Assembly (NCBI GenBank): GCA_000708835.1
Contig: DF237495.1
Coordinates: 1 to 58,902 of the forward strand
Source of the DNA: Klebsormidium nitens
Taxonomy: Eukaryota; Streptophyta; Klebsormidiophyceae; Klebsormidiales; Klebsormidiaceae
DNA length: 58,902 nucleotides
Direction: 5' to 3'
The position numbers and the translations under genes are program-made. Positions 23,437 to 36,200 of the stretch are shown piece after piece. Numbering within the stretch: position 1 is the first letter of the stretch; each line of letters begins with the position of its first letter. The notes below the pieces were generated by a model, which saw nothing but the letters and a program-made list of their open reading frames with translations, was not told the origin of the DNA and ran no database searches.

Positions 23437-25000
23437 TTACTTAGCCTTCCTCTGCACCCGCTTCCTCGGGTTTGAAGGCTGATCGACGTTGGCCTTCAAC
23501 GGAGGCCACCGGCCCAGCTTCCGCAACTTGCGCTTCCGGTCAAGCTTTTTCCTCCGAAGGTGCGCTTTGTAAGCAGCCTTCTCCTCAGGAGTCTCTGCAG
23601 ATTCAGGGCAGGGGTCAGGAAGGAAGTGGAGCAAACTGCTTCACCTAGGTGGCCATACGTGCGCCATATAATTCATGAGTCGATTAGGATTTAGGTTTCC
23701 TAAGGAGAGTTCGATTTGGACCTCGATCCGCTTGGATGAAATTGTAGGCTTAGCAGCCAGCCTGGCTGTGTCAGCGCCCTTTCACTCTAAGACACCAGAT
23801 TACTTGAAAGAGTTTTACGGAACGTTGTTGGAACACAAAAGGTCATTCGGACCATGCACTTCCTTATTACTGGTAGAGCAATTCAAGCACAGGTGGCTTG
23901 TTCCTCGACTCCCTCCCCAAGACCCCAAGCTGAATCATCTGCAATCTTCTTCATGGCACATGATCCCTGCAGCTTGAGGTACAGTATCCAGATTTTGCTG
24001 TCAATCCACATAACCGGCACCTTCTCACGAAGAAGCACAATGCTACATCCAACTAGACGCTCGATGCGTTACAAATCATCTCCACCTATTGCCTCCATTC
24101 TTGAATGTCGTCCAACAAGGGCCCTTACAAGCTCACATGTGTGGATAATGTGGTGGGCTTGTCAAGGCCACCACATTATGCCCAACACAAATGCACCTCG
24201 CCGGGTCCATGTATGGTCGCCTTATAGCAGATGATGTGATACCACAACAATGGAGCAAACTCAATGCAACTAGATACCAAGGGGATGCCCAAACAGAACA
24301 CAATTAGCATCTCTAAAGCCGGCCAAAGTTGACAAGATTGAACCTTTTGCAAACGATCAGAAATGGCAAAAAAGATCAATGGAAGGTACAACTCCACACA
24401 CTCCTCTCTGATGCCTACGAAGTTGCAACTTGTCGACCACTTGGTAATGATGCATTCCAGTCTGGCAACAGGCGCGACCAGCATGGGCGCTAACACCCGC
24501 TTATCGTACGAATTGGGTTTGGTAATGGTCTCAACTCGTATGCAAGAAAATGCAGCTCAAAGCTGCTCTGGATGGGCCATCCTCACCATGTGGCAGCAAT
24601 CAACTGCACTTCGGCCACGGAAAGCAGGATTTTGTTGAGGAATAAAACACCAGAAAGCGAGACACTTCGCCACAATGTGCAACTATGACTTACTAGGTGG
24701 CCGGCCCTGCTTCTCCCCGTCGTCCTTGCCCGCCTTCTTTGCTGCCAACTTCGCCTTCTTTTCCGCTACAAACGCCTCCTCATCCGCAGTCTCCGACGCT
24801 GACGGCCCCTCTGCCATCACAACCCCAACCTGCTTCCTTCCATTCCGAGTCACCGGTCTTATTTCTAACCTAAACCCCCTGAAACTAGAGACGAGAGACG
24901 AGGACACACAGCTCTGTGCTGGTGCTCTGCTCGTTCTGCAGACGACGTTTGACGCAACGGCCTGAGTGAAGGCCACTCGGCAGAGGGCCGCATGAGCCAT
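23437..25000 (-). CDS. PSRP5: Plastid-specific ribosomal protein 5 (cL37), putative
   Basis: Two exons, 24694-25000 and 23437-23594, join in phase (CCT A | AG ACT) to give 154 residues. The N-terminus (MAHAALCRVAFTQAVASNVV, then CRTSRAPAQSC) has the Ala/Ser/Arg composition of a chloroplast transit peptide. A charged middle follows (EKKAKLAAKKAGKDDGEK). Exon 2 has the dense basic run AHLRRKKLDRKRKLRKLGRW followed by PP. The LRKxGRWPP motif near the C-terminus is what I associate with PSRP5, a small subunit of the chloroplast 50S ribosome found in plants. The tail beyond it is longer than I remember in angiosperms. The call rests on this motif, size, targeting and basic charge. The gene is divergent from DSS1 with 616 bp between start codons. 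Confidence 0.6.
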
Positions 25001-25616
25001 TGTGAATCAACGGCCCGCCACTGGCCTCCCTTCAACACCAAGAACAAGATTGCCCCTTCAAGAAAGCCCAATGTGGAGCCGTCACATCGGCCTCAGGAGA
25101 ACCACCAAAGGAACCCTAAAATGCAGCGCCCCTGCCTTGCTGAAAGCTGTTATATTCCACCCTGCTCAAGATTGAGAAAGCATTCCTGCAGCTAGGTGTT
25201 TTGCTCACATCTGGTCGCCGCGAACAAGATTCAAATGGTACTCTAAACATACTGAGCGGAGCGACCGCGCAAAAGTCGCAGCGCACTACGGTATGTACAG
25301 CTAGCTCAGGCTGGAGAGCGCAGAGGAAAGCTCACTTAGACGATATAGCGCGAGCTCCTTGCAACTTCTGAAGGATTAAAGAAGGATCAGGCGGCTTGTC
25401 GCCAGGAATCATTGATTGGAAAGCTGGTGCACTTTGCTGTTCTTGGAAGCTCAGGTTGTCAAGCAGGGAGAGAACGCAAGCTGCTGGTTGTTGCAGCCTA
25501 TCTGTCTGCTGCAGGCGGGAAAGCCTCTGTAGCGTTAAAGTGCTTCTCTTCAACACCTGGCTAAAGATTTCCAGGGTTAAAGAGAACCACGCAAGGAGTT
25601 GCAAGGGGAGGAGAGA
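25001..25616. promoter_or_regulatory. Divergent promoter, PSRP5 and DSS1
   Basis: These 616 bp lie between the two start codons and must hold both 5' leaders. A 5' UTR intron for DSS1 is possible. I see no TATA box that I would defend and no repeat. Confidence 0.45.
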
Positions 25617-26861
25617 ATGGCCGGAAAGGCAGAAGAGGCAGCAAAGGAGACGCAGGCCGCCCCGCCACCCGCTGCGCCTGGGCAGCCCAAGGTCGATGTC
25701 TTTGAGGACGATGATGAGTTTGAAGAGTTTGAGAATGAAGGTGAGGAGAATCTAGTAGTAGAGGGATTGCAATTGCTTTGCAGATTGTTGTTCTGTTCTC
25801 AATGGCGAGATGGATCGACGCCACCTTTTTATCCACTCAAGGGACCTATCTAGTAGGTTTGCTGGGGGTCAATTCATACCACTGGCTTGGATTGTGCTGG
25901 GAAACTGCACTTAAAAATCTGACCAGTTCTCACGAACAAGTACTGGAGTGTGTTGGTGCTTCAACAGCTGGATATGTGTGCGAGGCTTCAAAGCGATTGA
26001 ACCTGGTATGAAAATCAAGCGTTCTGCAAACAGGGAGCGGAGCTAGCGTCCAGGCAGATCGTTAGCAAGGTCTCTTCTGCTACTTCAAGTTTCTCCCTGA
26101 CCAATCATTATGACCATTAAGAGGAGCTGCATGATTTCTTCAGTGTTGGTGGGCCTGTCTCTCTCCGGAGGTATCGCATGCTGCTAACAGGGCTTGCAGC
26201 TCTTTCATAACCGACTTTAATTTGTGAATTCGACATGTCCTTCGCTCGATTGCCATCAAGGATCTGAGTTTTTCATAAGCACCAGTGTTGGAACTGTGTT
26301 TTCTCAAGAATCCAAACTATCGTTTTGAGTTGGTAGTGAGCAGTTGATCTTCCGCTAACTGCTTCATCATGTTTGTCCTGTTCTTTTCAGTACGCCGTTT
26401 GCCGCTGCTTTCTAACGTGCATTTCAAACACCAGAGAGCTCCTAAAAAGTTGGAAGAACTTCCAGTTGACTTTTGAGTTCAAAATTTTGCGGCCTATGCT
26501 CATCAATGGCCCTGCCTTTACAGCAGTGGCCCTACTGTGTCAACCTCCAAAACGTAGCTCAAAGAGTGGTTTATATTGATTGTTGGAACGATCGATATGG
26601 AGGAGATCAAGGAAAATTAGTGATCTATGGTACTGTAACATGAATACTTGGCCTTGGCCATACTTGGCCTTTTACTCCTTGTAATTGGACAACCTCAAGC
26701 CCTTTGTTCTTTTCTATCTGCTTGCAGATTGGAATGCTGAAGAGGAAGACACCACAGCCGTACATCAATGGGAAGATGACTGGGATGATGACGACGTCGG
26801 TGATGACTTCTCAAAGCACCTTCGAGCAGAGCTAGAAAAGGCTGAGGGGCAAAAACAATGA
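25617..26861 (+). CDS. DSS1: DSS1/SEM1, 26S proteasome lid subunit
   Basis: Two exons, 25617-25740 and 26728-26861, are joined in phase 1 across a 987-bp intron with gtgagg...cttgcag ends, giving 85 residues. DSS1 (Sem1/Rpn15) is a small acidic disordered protein of the 19S proteasome lid; it also binds BRCA2 and belongs to the TREX-2 mRNA-export complex. The family signature is two acidic clusters with aromatic anchors: [15 protein letters not shown] at the end of exon 1, and DWNAEEE then [20 protein letters not shown] in exon 2, followed by the C-terminal helix RAELEKAEG. The N-terminal 25 residues are Ala/Pro-rich and make it slightly longer than the roughly 74-residue land-plant form. Confidence 0.95.
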
Positions 26862-27924
26862 ACTGGTTTGAATGCTTTTCTACTTCTTGTACAGTGCACC
26901 TTCGCTATTACGGCGAGGTTGCACCATTGAATTGGGTCGCATCTAGCTCACGCCGCAATTGTTGGTATGCTTGAGCATAGCTGTCACTTTGGGATTGCCG
27001 CCTAAATGCATGGCCATGATAACATGACGACATGGATGCTTGTATACTTATCCGATTCCTTCAAGTCACTGTCGCGCGATCTCATTCATCATGCAGGCTT
27101 TGATAGTCTTGCAAAGACAACCCATAGTTCAGGATTCTTGTTATGGAGATCTGCAGCGTCGGATCGCTCCCGGAGCTTGCTTTCCTGTAACGAGCTTTAG
27201 TCCAGCGGTTTCTTGTGTTACTTGTTGTCACGCGGAGCCGCAAAGTTGTATTGTTCTGCAAGCTGAGCATGCATAGAAATATGCATCAGGGCTGAGCCAT
27301 GCAGCGCGGCTGCATTTCAAGGCCCGAATTCCACAGATGTGTATGCCCATGCGGTCAGACATTACAATTTGATAGACTTATATGTTCCGAAGCTGCATGG
27401 CTGCAATACACTGGTCGAAAGCCTTTCACTGACTCGATTCGCATGCACTGAAAGGTCACAGTCATGGTCTCCACCGCTTATCAAGCGCCGCATACATCTG
27501 CTAAGAGCTATTATTGAAGCATATGACGTCCAGATTGACTCACAAATTTTGACGTCGACCGGCATACCACCCGCCGCGCCACTTAATTTGACCATTCACT
27601 CCGTAGAAAACTCATCTGTCATGACAAACACACAAGCTGCCTGCAGAATGATTGTGCTACGAATTTACAAGTTCCATCTACCATCAATACTACGCAACTG
27701 CGAGGAACGATTTGACGGTGGATGGCAAATTTGAAGCTGCAGTGTAATTATCGACGATGGCTCTAAAGTCAGTTGTTAGGCATTTCCAAAATAGCCAATA
27801 CAGGCCCGTTGCTAGGATGTCACCTGAGCGTTATTACACAACTCTACTCGCTGACCGTTGCTCATGATGCAGCTGCAGCGCCTCATGAGCCAATATACAA
27901 CGCGTATAGCACAGTTATCATATC
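26862..27924. other. Intergenic between convergent genes
   Basis: This is the 3' region between DSS1 (+) and the caleosin gene (-). No coding signature or RNA gene is visible. GCATG/ATGCAT words recur around 27260-27440. It presumably carries both 3' UTRs. Confidence 0.5.
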
Positions 27925-30900
27925 CTACCGCGGAAGAGTTTGTTCAAAGTCACCCCTTTTGGTCTGCTTCTTCTTCTTTGCCAACTCAATCTCCGCCGCC
28001 TTGCGGTAAAACAGCGAACCGTCATACTGTCCACGGATCGCTTCCCGCGTCATAACCTCTCGCCCGTCTGGCGCAACTTCTTTGGCGAGGAGCCAAGTAA
28101 CCGCCCATTCCAACGTGGAGGCTGTTCGCCCGAAAAAGTCGTACAGGTTGCGGTTGTGGGCGACCATGCCCTGCAGCTCGTCCCACGTCAGGGCGCCCTT
28201 ACCGTCTGCAAAGATGGAAAAGGAAGCCTTCAGAGGAGCTGATAAGGGGAGAATGCATTTTTAAACAACAGCCCAGCTGTTGTGCACTGGTCGCAACATC
28301 GTGATGATTCCACTACTCCTTTCTATTGCGAGTTCTAGCGGCTGCTAAAAGGCAGCAATCCGTCGGCCACGCTCTTCCCGCTCGCTTTATTCCTCACTCT
28401 AGTCGCACCCATCCTAACCGGAACACATTTTCGTAAATGTAACCAGCGCCACCTATTCCAGCAGGAAACAGCAAAGCAGAATCACAGTAAATCTGGTGAA
28501 TGGTGCGTACGATCCAAGCCAAGATGAAACGGACTGAGAACTGTCGTGTACTTGCTCCTAGAAACCTCAGTAGCTGTAAAAGTTGATGCTGGCCAGTGAT
28601 TCCTTAAAAAAAAGCTCCCCTGATCTGGAAGACTCCATATCAAGGACCTCAAGCGAGCGTATGCTTCCTTTCGTTCTTTTTCGAAGTTTTGCAAGAGCTG
28701 TCGACCCCACGAGGGAGACAAGCGTCGATCATCAACTTGGAAAGCAGAAAGCAGATTATGCGACTCTGCAGTTCCCATCCAGATTGACGCAAGGGTTGAT
28801 TTACCAGGCGGAGCATCCATTGAAAGTTCGACGGTCGTTCAGGGCATCTTTTGTACGACGAGCAAGACTGACGACAACCTCGTATCGAAGTAAGGCAAAC
28901 ATACCATCGTGTATGTTCCTACGGCTCTACTTACTGGGATGTAGTTTCAGACATTGCTCGTTTACTGGGCACGAACCCAGGTCGTCGCCATGAAAAAGCG
29001 ATGTCCAAACCCCTAGACGAAAGGGACTTGTGCTTGTAGCTCAATAGGGATAGAGTGCTAAACTACAGGAAGGAGCTCAACTGAGCCTGCGAAAAGCGTC
29101 GAGGGCCAACAATTCGATCGCTCTCTGGATTCTGCAGTCCATCGCTTTTGTGGAACCTGAAGGAAGACAAGCAGTATACCGACGTCGGACAAGGGAAGGG
29201 AAACGAGGGATCCAAGACTTCAACACTTGCCTCTGTCAAACTTGGTGAAAATCTCTTCGAACTTCTGGGGCACGAACCGGCCCTCTGTGTCGTACACTTC
29301 GGAGTCAGATCCACTGCAAAAACCAAGACAGACTTCGATAAGCTGGTCAATTCGGTTCCGAGGAGTCCGAGAGTTGAGATATCTTTCGGTCCGACAAACT
29401 TAGATAGGCACTAGAAGCTGCATCGCCTTAGCAAAGGGTGGCTGCAAAGGGAGCATCAGACATTTGATTACAGAAAAGCACAAAGGGCGGTTTTCGATCC
29501 ATTGAACTTCACTGGTAGGACTATGCAGAACACTTGTTTCAGCCAGACGGGTGATTTGCCCCATGCCCCGATCTTGGGTGTCACAAGCCGATAAAATCAT
29601 CAAAACTTTCAAAACAGGGGTAAACCCCTTCTATGCGTTGAGTAATCATAAGTGGTGTATAACTCGGACTTGCGAAGCCACAAAGAAGATTGTTTTAACA
29701 AACTTAGGACGGTGCGATCAGATGAACTTTTTTCATTCTAGGAGCTGTCGTTCTCCCCAAGCAAACACCAAAGAACTATTCCACCTTCTGCATTATGGTC
29801 TGAAGTAGCGCCGCAACGATACTCGTGTACACTGTGACCTGGAATAATTGGTATCTGACAACAGTTAATGAGTGACTTCCAATCAAGGGAACTCGGAAGA
29901 TTGAAAGCCAGTCAGTGAAAAGCTGAGGCTGTCCACTCACTGCTTTGCGCGATGGATCCGCTGTGTGTAGATCGGGAGGCGGATGTCCAGAATCCCAGGG
30001 GCGGTGGGAAAGGCCATGGCGGAGTTGATGAACAGCCCCGCTAGCGCACAGATGAGCGGGTTGTATCCCAGCCGCCGGAAGCCATGGAATGTGTCCCACG
30101 GGTAAATCAGGCCGTCCTCGTCTGCAGTAAAAGCACAGGCTTACAATCAAACCTGAGATCATATTCCGGGGTCGTTAGGTAGGTACCCTATTCAGGATGA
30201 CCCGCGCGCTGACAATGTCCAGCTGCACAGATCTCAGGTGCCGGGATTGTCAACAAGCGCTACGTTAGCAATATGTTGAAGAATGCACAGATTGACTAAT
30301 AGATCCACATTTGAAGTACTTTGCTGGACACTGCTGCAAGATGCATCTTCCATAGTGAGGCTGGGCTTAATGAGAAGCGTGTGTCCAGAAGCTGTGATTC
30401 AACAGAAGTGACCCAGCTAGTTGACATAAGAGCACAACAAGGCAGCGGACAGTAATTCTTTTGCTTCTGTCGTTGTTTCTGATTTGAGGACAGCTCCAGA
30501 GGACAAGAATCATACTGAACAGGCCTGATCTCCAGAGATTGGTCCAATGCAAGCCCAGGATTTTTCACAAGCTGACCTAGCCGAATTCTTGCGCGTCAGT
30601 CCTCTACAAGCTGATGAGATCGAGCTAATATCATCAGGTCAAACCTTCCAGATGAAATCAAATCAACCAAATCAAGCTCCTAATCATGTGCCCACTTAAT
30701 TTATGCCCAATGAGGGCTCAAGCAAAGGATTGCAGATCAAGCATTGAAAGTGGTCTCACCTGTGTCAAAGAAGTCCACATGCTGCTGCAAAACTGTCCTC
30801 CCTTCCCCATTCAAGAACTTCTTCATTTGATCACTCTCTGCCAAACCGCTGGGATAGTCCAGCGTCGGTGTGTTGTTTGCCCTGGGCAGCCAGGGTTTAG

Positions 30901-31276
30901 GAATGACCTTATCCAGGTCCTCTGGCACCGCATACTTTTGGGTGAAAGGGGCCTCGGGGAGCGACGTTACAATACCTGACTCAGACTCCGCTTTCTTCGG
31001 AGGCGCGCTGGTGTCTTCCAGAGCAGTGGTGGCATTTGCGATCCCTTTTGATGTGCTCTTTTGGGGAGAAGTGGAAGCTTTACAGGTGACGGCCAGCTGT
31101 CTGCATGTTGAGGCGTTGTTCTTCTTTGGCAGAGAGCGATGTCGTGCTGAGCTCAGCGGTGCACAGTCTGGTCGGCTGCTGGAAACTCTTTGACTGCTCT
31201 CACCGAGGGCTGCATGAGCATTTAAGCTGGCAAGCTTTGAAGAGCCCAATGTGGGTGCTGAAAAGGCTGTAGCCAT
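27925..31276 (-). CDS. Caleosin/peroxygenase, plastid-like N-terminus
   Basis: Four exons in transcription order: 30760-31276, 29941-30121, 29231-29313 and 27925-28205, 353 residues. Caleosins are Ca2+-binding haem peroxygenases of lipid droplets and membranes that oxygenate fatty acids. Visible elements: LQQHVDFFD, whose His matches a known haem ligand; an EF-hand loop joined across intron 1 (DTDEDGLIYPWD); a hydrophobic stretch ICALAGLFINSAMAFPTAPG ending in a proline-knot-like region; RIHRAKH with the second haem-type His; and YDTEGRFVPQKFEEIF, DELQGMVAHNRNLYDFFG and EWAVTWLLAKE. The first 150 residues are unlike seed caleosins: Ala/Ser/Thr-rich, starting MATAFSAPTLGSSKLASLN, with a VTCKAST segment like a stromal cleavage site. 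Plastid targeting is therefore likely but inferred. Intron 3 has a GC donor. The C-terminal tail is Lys-rich. Confidence 0.92.
28206..29230 (-). other. GC-AG intron in the caleosin gene
   Basis: The donor reads GACAGAG|GCAAGT and the acceptor TTTGCAG. Only the GC donor gives phase 1, producing KFDRDGKGALTWDELQ, a smooth EF-hand-like sequence. The nearby GT (GGCAA|GTGTTG) would shift the frame. GC donors with a strong remaining consensus are a known minority class. Confidence 0.8.
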
Positions 31277-33244
31277 CTTGAGAAGACACCTGACTGATCT
31301 GCGGTACGGTTCTGGCCCCCCAGTTAGCGGCTGATGGCTCCCAGAAGAGCTGGACCGATAGGTTGCTCAACAGGCAGATAGCTAGGAGCTTGCTTGCTGC
31401 CCCTTGAACAGCTCCAATCTCGCTGCTGCAACCCTGCTGCTCCCGCAAGAAAACAGCGTCCTCCTTGATCAACAATCGAATAAAGAGGGCAGCTGTCAAG
31501 CCCTCATACTTTGCACTCCCCTTGCCTCTGCCTCTGGCGTGGTGCTCTCTCTGACTCTCTGCTGGGACTTGGAGGCGGCTCAAAGCCACGTTGCGTGCTG
31601 CCATTGCTTGCATGCAAAAGAAGAACCTTGGCGCATCCAAATGATGCAAGCTGTGCGCAAAAAGTATTGATGGTGCCACGTCAAGCTGCCATGTCATCTA
31701 CTATTTAGTCTATTTTGGACTCTTATCCACTCGCGACGGTCTTGAGATTCGGGTTTGGAACTTTTGTCCAATCAAAATGACGTTCTCGGGATTTGCTTTG
31801 GACCCCATGTGAAGAATACAGGGGTCGAAAATCTCCTTCCTATAGCTGTCACTTGGACTGGTTGTGTTCAGACCTGCTAAACAGTGCAATTTTGTGCTCA
31901 AGAGTCAAAGGTGCAGGACTGTACAACATGTTGACACGTTTTGTGTGACCAGATTCATACCAAGAAAAAAATCAACAACATTTTGACACGTCCTATTTGA
32001 ACTGAGATTCGCCTGGTAAGTCGAGGAGGCACTGTTGGCATGGCGATGATCCAGTGGTGATCGGGCATCAATTTGAATGCCTTCGCGCTCTAGCAGCTAG
32101 GGAGCTAGAATCAGACATCGCTAAGATAGTGAAAGATGCACTGAGTCGAACATCATGGCAACTTCTTTGACATACTATTTCAAAGATGGTTGCATTTGCG
32201 GAACACTCGCGTCTAAAGAAAGCCCATCGACTTTTTGAAAATATTCTTGAAGTCGCAACTGGACAGTTGCATGGATTGCTGACGAAGCGACTCAGTCATC
32301 GGCCCACGTGCCAATATTTTCGCATCCCATTGCGCTAGGCCTGACAATTTGCAGCGCGCCGCTGAGAAGCCGTTTTATACTGCATGGCCTTCGGAAATCA
32401 TAAGCCAATCAAATTTATTGGACTCAACTACCAGACGTGAAGCATGGTGGCTGTTTAAAGACTCTTTCATAATGAGAACATGATTATGAACTGCGTTTGA
32501 AGTTGCAAGATTAGCATTATCTCTACCACATTAAGCTGGATAGAAATCCATCTTTCACCACGAGTCCTTCACAGAAGGTTTGTCGCGCTGACGGTTTCAT
32601 TGCCTTTGATCTTCTACTTTTCTGCTATGCGTAGCTTTTCTTTAGAATGTTGTGATGATTCCCTTTCTGCATAAACCACTCCTACCGTGGCTACCAAGGT
32701 CTGCTGAGAGTTGCTTGAAGTTTGTCTCCTTCACTGGAGATTGTAGCTTTTCATGGAGCCTTTCCTAAACTTCCTTCGGTTTTCTGCGGCATTCTACATC
32801 ATTACCGTGATCACTCCACTTTTTCAGCACACCCAGCGTGAATTGGAGGCTCCTGAGTCCTTCTCACTGGCCCTACCTCAGTTGATTCGAGTGCTCAACT
32901 GGTTACAAAAGACCCTTTTCTTCTATACTTACGCTTCTGTCACCTCCAAGGACGACTAGTACTGGAATCACTACTTCCGTTTCCCTGGTCTTCCAAGTCG
33001 GAGATCTTATTTTCTGCTGGCATGCGTTTTCAACTTTTGCTCAAGAGCCATTTTGGCCGGTTGCTCCCGCCTTGCAAGTTCCCAAACCGATGTATACGTC
33101 CTCCTAGACTACAAACAGTCGCCTAGTTTCTGAGCCAAGTGCTTGTCAAAGGGTTGGCCGAGGCTCTCGGCTTTGCAAAGTCCTCGATGCTTCTTCCTCA
33201 TCCTGCCTCGATTGCCGACAATCCGACTCTTCATCGTCATTGTT
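31277..33244. other. Intergenic: caleosin upstream region, SNF2 3' side
   Basis: Two kilobases with no credible coding frame. The part next to 31277 should hold the caleosin promoter and leader, and the 33,000 side the 3' UTR of the SNF2 gene. The middle (31700-32750) is AT-rich. I recognise no transposon or RNA gene. Confidence 0.5.
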
Positions 33245-36200
33245 TCAAGTAAAGAAGCTGTCATACTCGACCCAACTGTGCACCAATCCCCTTTCACCTC
33301 CTTTCCTCTCCTGCATCAGTTCATCCAGGAACGCATCCGAGCTCTCCCTAGCTGGATTCACGGCGACCTTCACCGCACAAACGCCCCGCTTCTGGTCGCC
33401 GCCCGGCTTACTTGATGGGAAAAGGAGCCTTCCGATCCACTCCTTGCGGACGGCCCTCGCGTAAATCTCCTCTTCGTACGTCCGCCGGCACATGAGTCGG
33501 TAGACTGCCACGTGGCGCGTCTGCCCGGGGCGGACCACGCGGCCGATGAGCTGGCGGGAAACAAATGAGGAGAACCCAAGCGTAAATCCAAGCGTAGCCA
33601 TTGAAAAAGGTAAACACAACCGATTGTCTATCCGTGTTTAGGATTCTCAAAAGAGTTGCGCTAACTTGAGTAGTCCAAACGGATGACATATTGCCCCAGA
33701 AACATTGGTCGCAAGATGCTGCCGGTCAAAGCTTTGCAAAGGTATTCGGAGGACTCAGAGGACACCTGTCCTTAAGCTTCTCTCGACTACGAAGTCGAAG
33801 GAATCGCAGCGAACTTGACTGCAGTGCGGGTTTTCTAAAGGCCTCTCTGATCAAGGCAAGAAACCAATCACGACCCCCAATCGCTTGTAGCAAATGCTCC
33901 CAGGTTAGAGATTTGAAAATCGATATGAGTTTCCAAGTAGCCCACCTGCCGCGCCCGCATCGGGTTCCACAGGGGCGCCAGGATGACGACACGTGTCGCC
34001 CCAAAGAGCTCGATCCCCTCGTCACACGTGTCCACGGTCGCCAGCAGTACGACTGCCCGGCTCTGCGGATCGTTGAATCGGTCGCGCCTGAGAGGGGAAG
34101 TGCATACTCAGAACTTGCTTGTTCGAAATGTCAGGAGTCAAGATTGGTGACGGTTATAATCAAGCACAGCTGGGACGCTCGAAGAAACGGGCACGAGGTC
34201 TACCGATTTTTGCAACGGCTGCCAGTCTGGGAGCATCAGCAGGCGTTTCAGAACCGATTGGCTGACGTCATCTGATTCCTGTGGAAAACACAGAACTGGG
34301 TTGAACAGGCCAAGTCCGCTGCACTCTCGGTTCAGAAGACAAGGACTCATGAAGCGACACAACAAGCATTAAAATCAGACAACGTTAAGATATACGTTTG
34401 GTCCTGACGTCTTAGCATCGATACGTCAACACCCGAAGTCAGGCAACAAACGCATCATCTCATAGACAATCAAACTGGAAGCAGAAACCAATTCATTATG
34501 AAAGGCAAAGAAGGGCTGACCGGGAACCCACCTCTCTCGCCGAATGCTCTGACGGACGTTCCCGTCGATATAGAGTATCTCATCCCCGTCCATGTTCGAT
34601 TCGTCCAGCTCCCAACCGAACCGCCGCGCCAGCCCCCGGGCGATTGTTCGGAGCGGCTCCACGTTCTCGCCGAACACCAGGACCCGCTCGGTAGACCTCA
34701 CCCGGGCGACCAGCCGGCTGACGAAACGCGCCTTGCAGCTGTGCGCGTCGCTGACGTCAGCGGAGAGGGCCGCCAGGGAGCTGCGGATGGGGAGGAAAGG
34801 GAGCCGATTCCGCGCCGCGACCAGAAATGCACGAAGAAAGTGGTTCGTATTTCGGAGGGAGCGTAACGAAGTATATATCATCTATTTGTCGAGGTCTCGA
34901 GTTGGGACTGTGGTTTTAGAAACGCGGCGAACGACTCGACCTGGCAGATGGAAAACGGCGGAAAGGAAAGCTGCAAATCAAAGAGCTCTCAGTTGCGGAA
35001 GCGGGACTGATGAAAAATGTTCCTTTTGCAATCCGTTCACGAAGACAAGATCAATTGAACATCAATGAAATCACAGTGGCCGAAGCTCGATTGAATGGGG
35101 TTTGCGTAAAGCCAAGCTGGCTAGGCAGAAGTACATTGCTCACGCTTTCGATCTTGAAAGCTTGACAAACTTGTCCGCGTAGCGACTGGCGAAAGCGGCT
35201 GGGTGCGCCCAAATGAACCCCAACTCGCTTGCGAAGCGCAGGTGACTTTCCGTATGCCCTCCGTCGTTCTTGCCTTGTCGCTTTTTATCAATTTTCCGGT
35301 CTTTCCGTTTCCGTTTCCGTTTCGCGCCGCTTTTGGAAAGCCCACCGGCTTCATCCTCCCCTGAGTCCGACTCGCTATCCGTCTCCTTATCCAGGAGAAC
35401 GATTTCCGCTCCGGCCTCCTCTTCCGCCCGGAACGGTCCCCACAACGGAGCCCGGTTCGCCGGAACGAACGCGTTCATGTACTCGGCGTACAGCTCCTCC
35501 TGTTGTGACGTCATGTTGAGGCTGACGACCGTCTCCGTGTGCGCGAGCGCGCGCCCGTCAGGAGCGTCCGCGGCCGCCGGCCGCCGCTGGAGTATGGGCG
35601 CCATCAAAGCCCTTAAACCCCGCAAGAGGCGCTCCGCGCGCGCGCGCACGCGGGGCGTCACCGCGGGAGCGGCCGCGAGGAGTTCGACGAGCGGCTCTTC
35701 GAACTCCCTTACGAACGCTCGCCGAGCTTCCTGTTCCGTTGCTTCCGTTGCTTCCGCCGGCGGATCCTCGTCCTGGCTGGAGAGCGTGTCGGCCGCCCAC
35801 TGGAGCATGACGTCCGGCTGCGCGAAGTGGAGCAGGTTCCACACCTCGGTGAAAGAGTTGTTGTATGGAGTACCTGAGAAGTGACGTCAGAGGCAAGGGC
35901 ACACGTCAGGTAGTTTTTTGTTAGGCCAAATTGAACGGCAACGTTGCATTTGAACGGCACGCCGCGATCTCTCTGAATTGTCCGACTGATTGATTTCATG
36001 CTTTTCAGAATCATGTACATTTGGATGCAAAGTTTGCTGTTGCTGGTCACTTGGAGTGCGTCAGAAGAACCCAGCCCGGCAAGCATGTCTAGCGTTTTCA
36101 TATTTTCGTGCCCTCACTTTTGAGGAACCAAGATGACGATTGCTGGAACTCTTTCCTGTAGTGGACACAAAATTTACGATGGCAGCGCCTTGGAGGGCGC

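Noticed and set aside
29031-29095. tRNA-like stretch (GTAGCTCAATAGGGATAGAGT resembles an A box and D arm)
   Set aside because: No B box, no T arm and no acceptor-stem pairing follow within tRNA length.
34195-34280. Minus-strand segment with good-looking splice ends encoding DDVSQSVLKRLLMLPDWQPL
   Set aside because: The flanking SNF2 exons join directly in phase and give the continuous motif around RRDRFNDPQSR; including this segment would interrupt the helicase core.
35270-35884. Long plus-strand open frame opposite the SNF2 gene
   Set aside because: It is the GC-rich complement of exon 3 of the SNF2 gene; Ser/Arg/Pro-rich translation without family marks.
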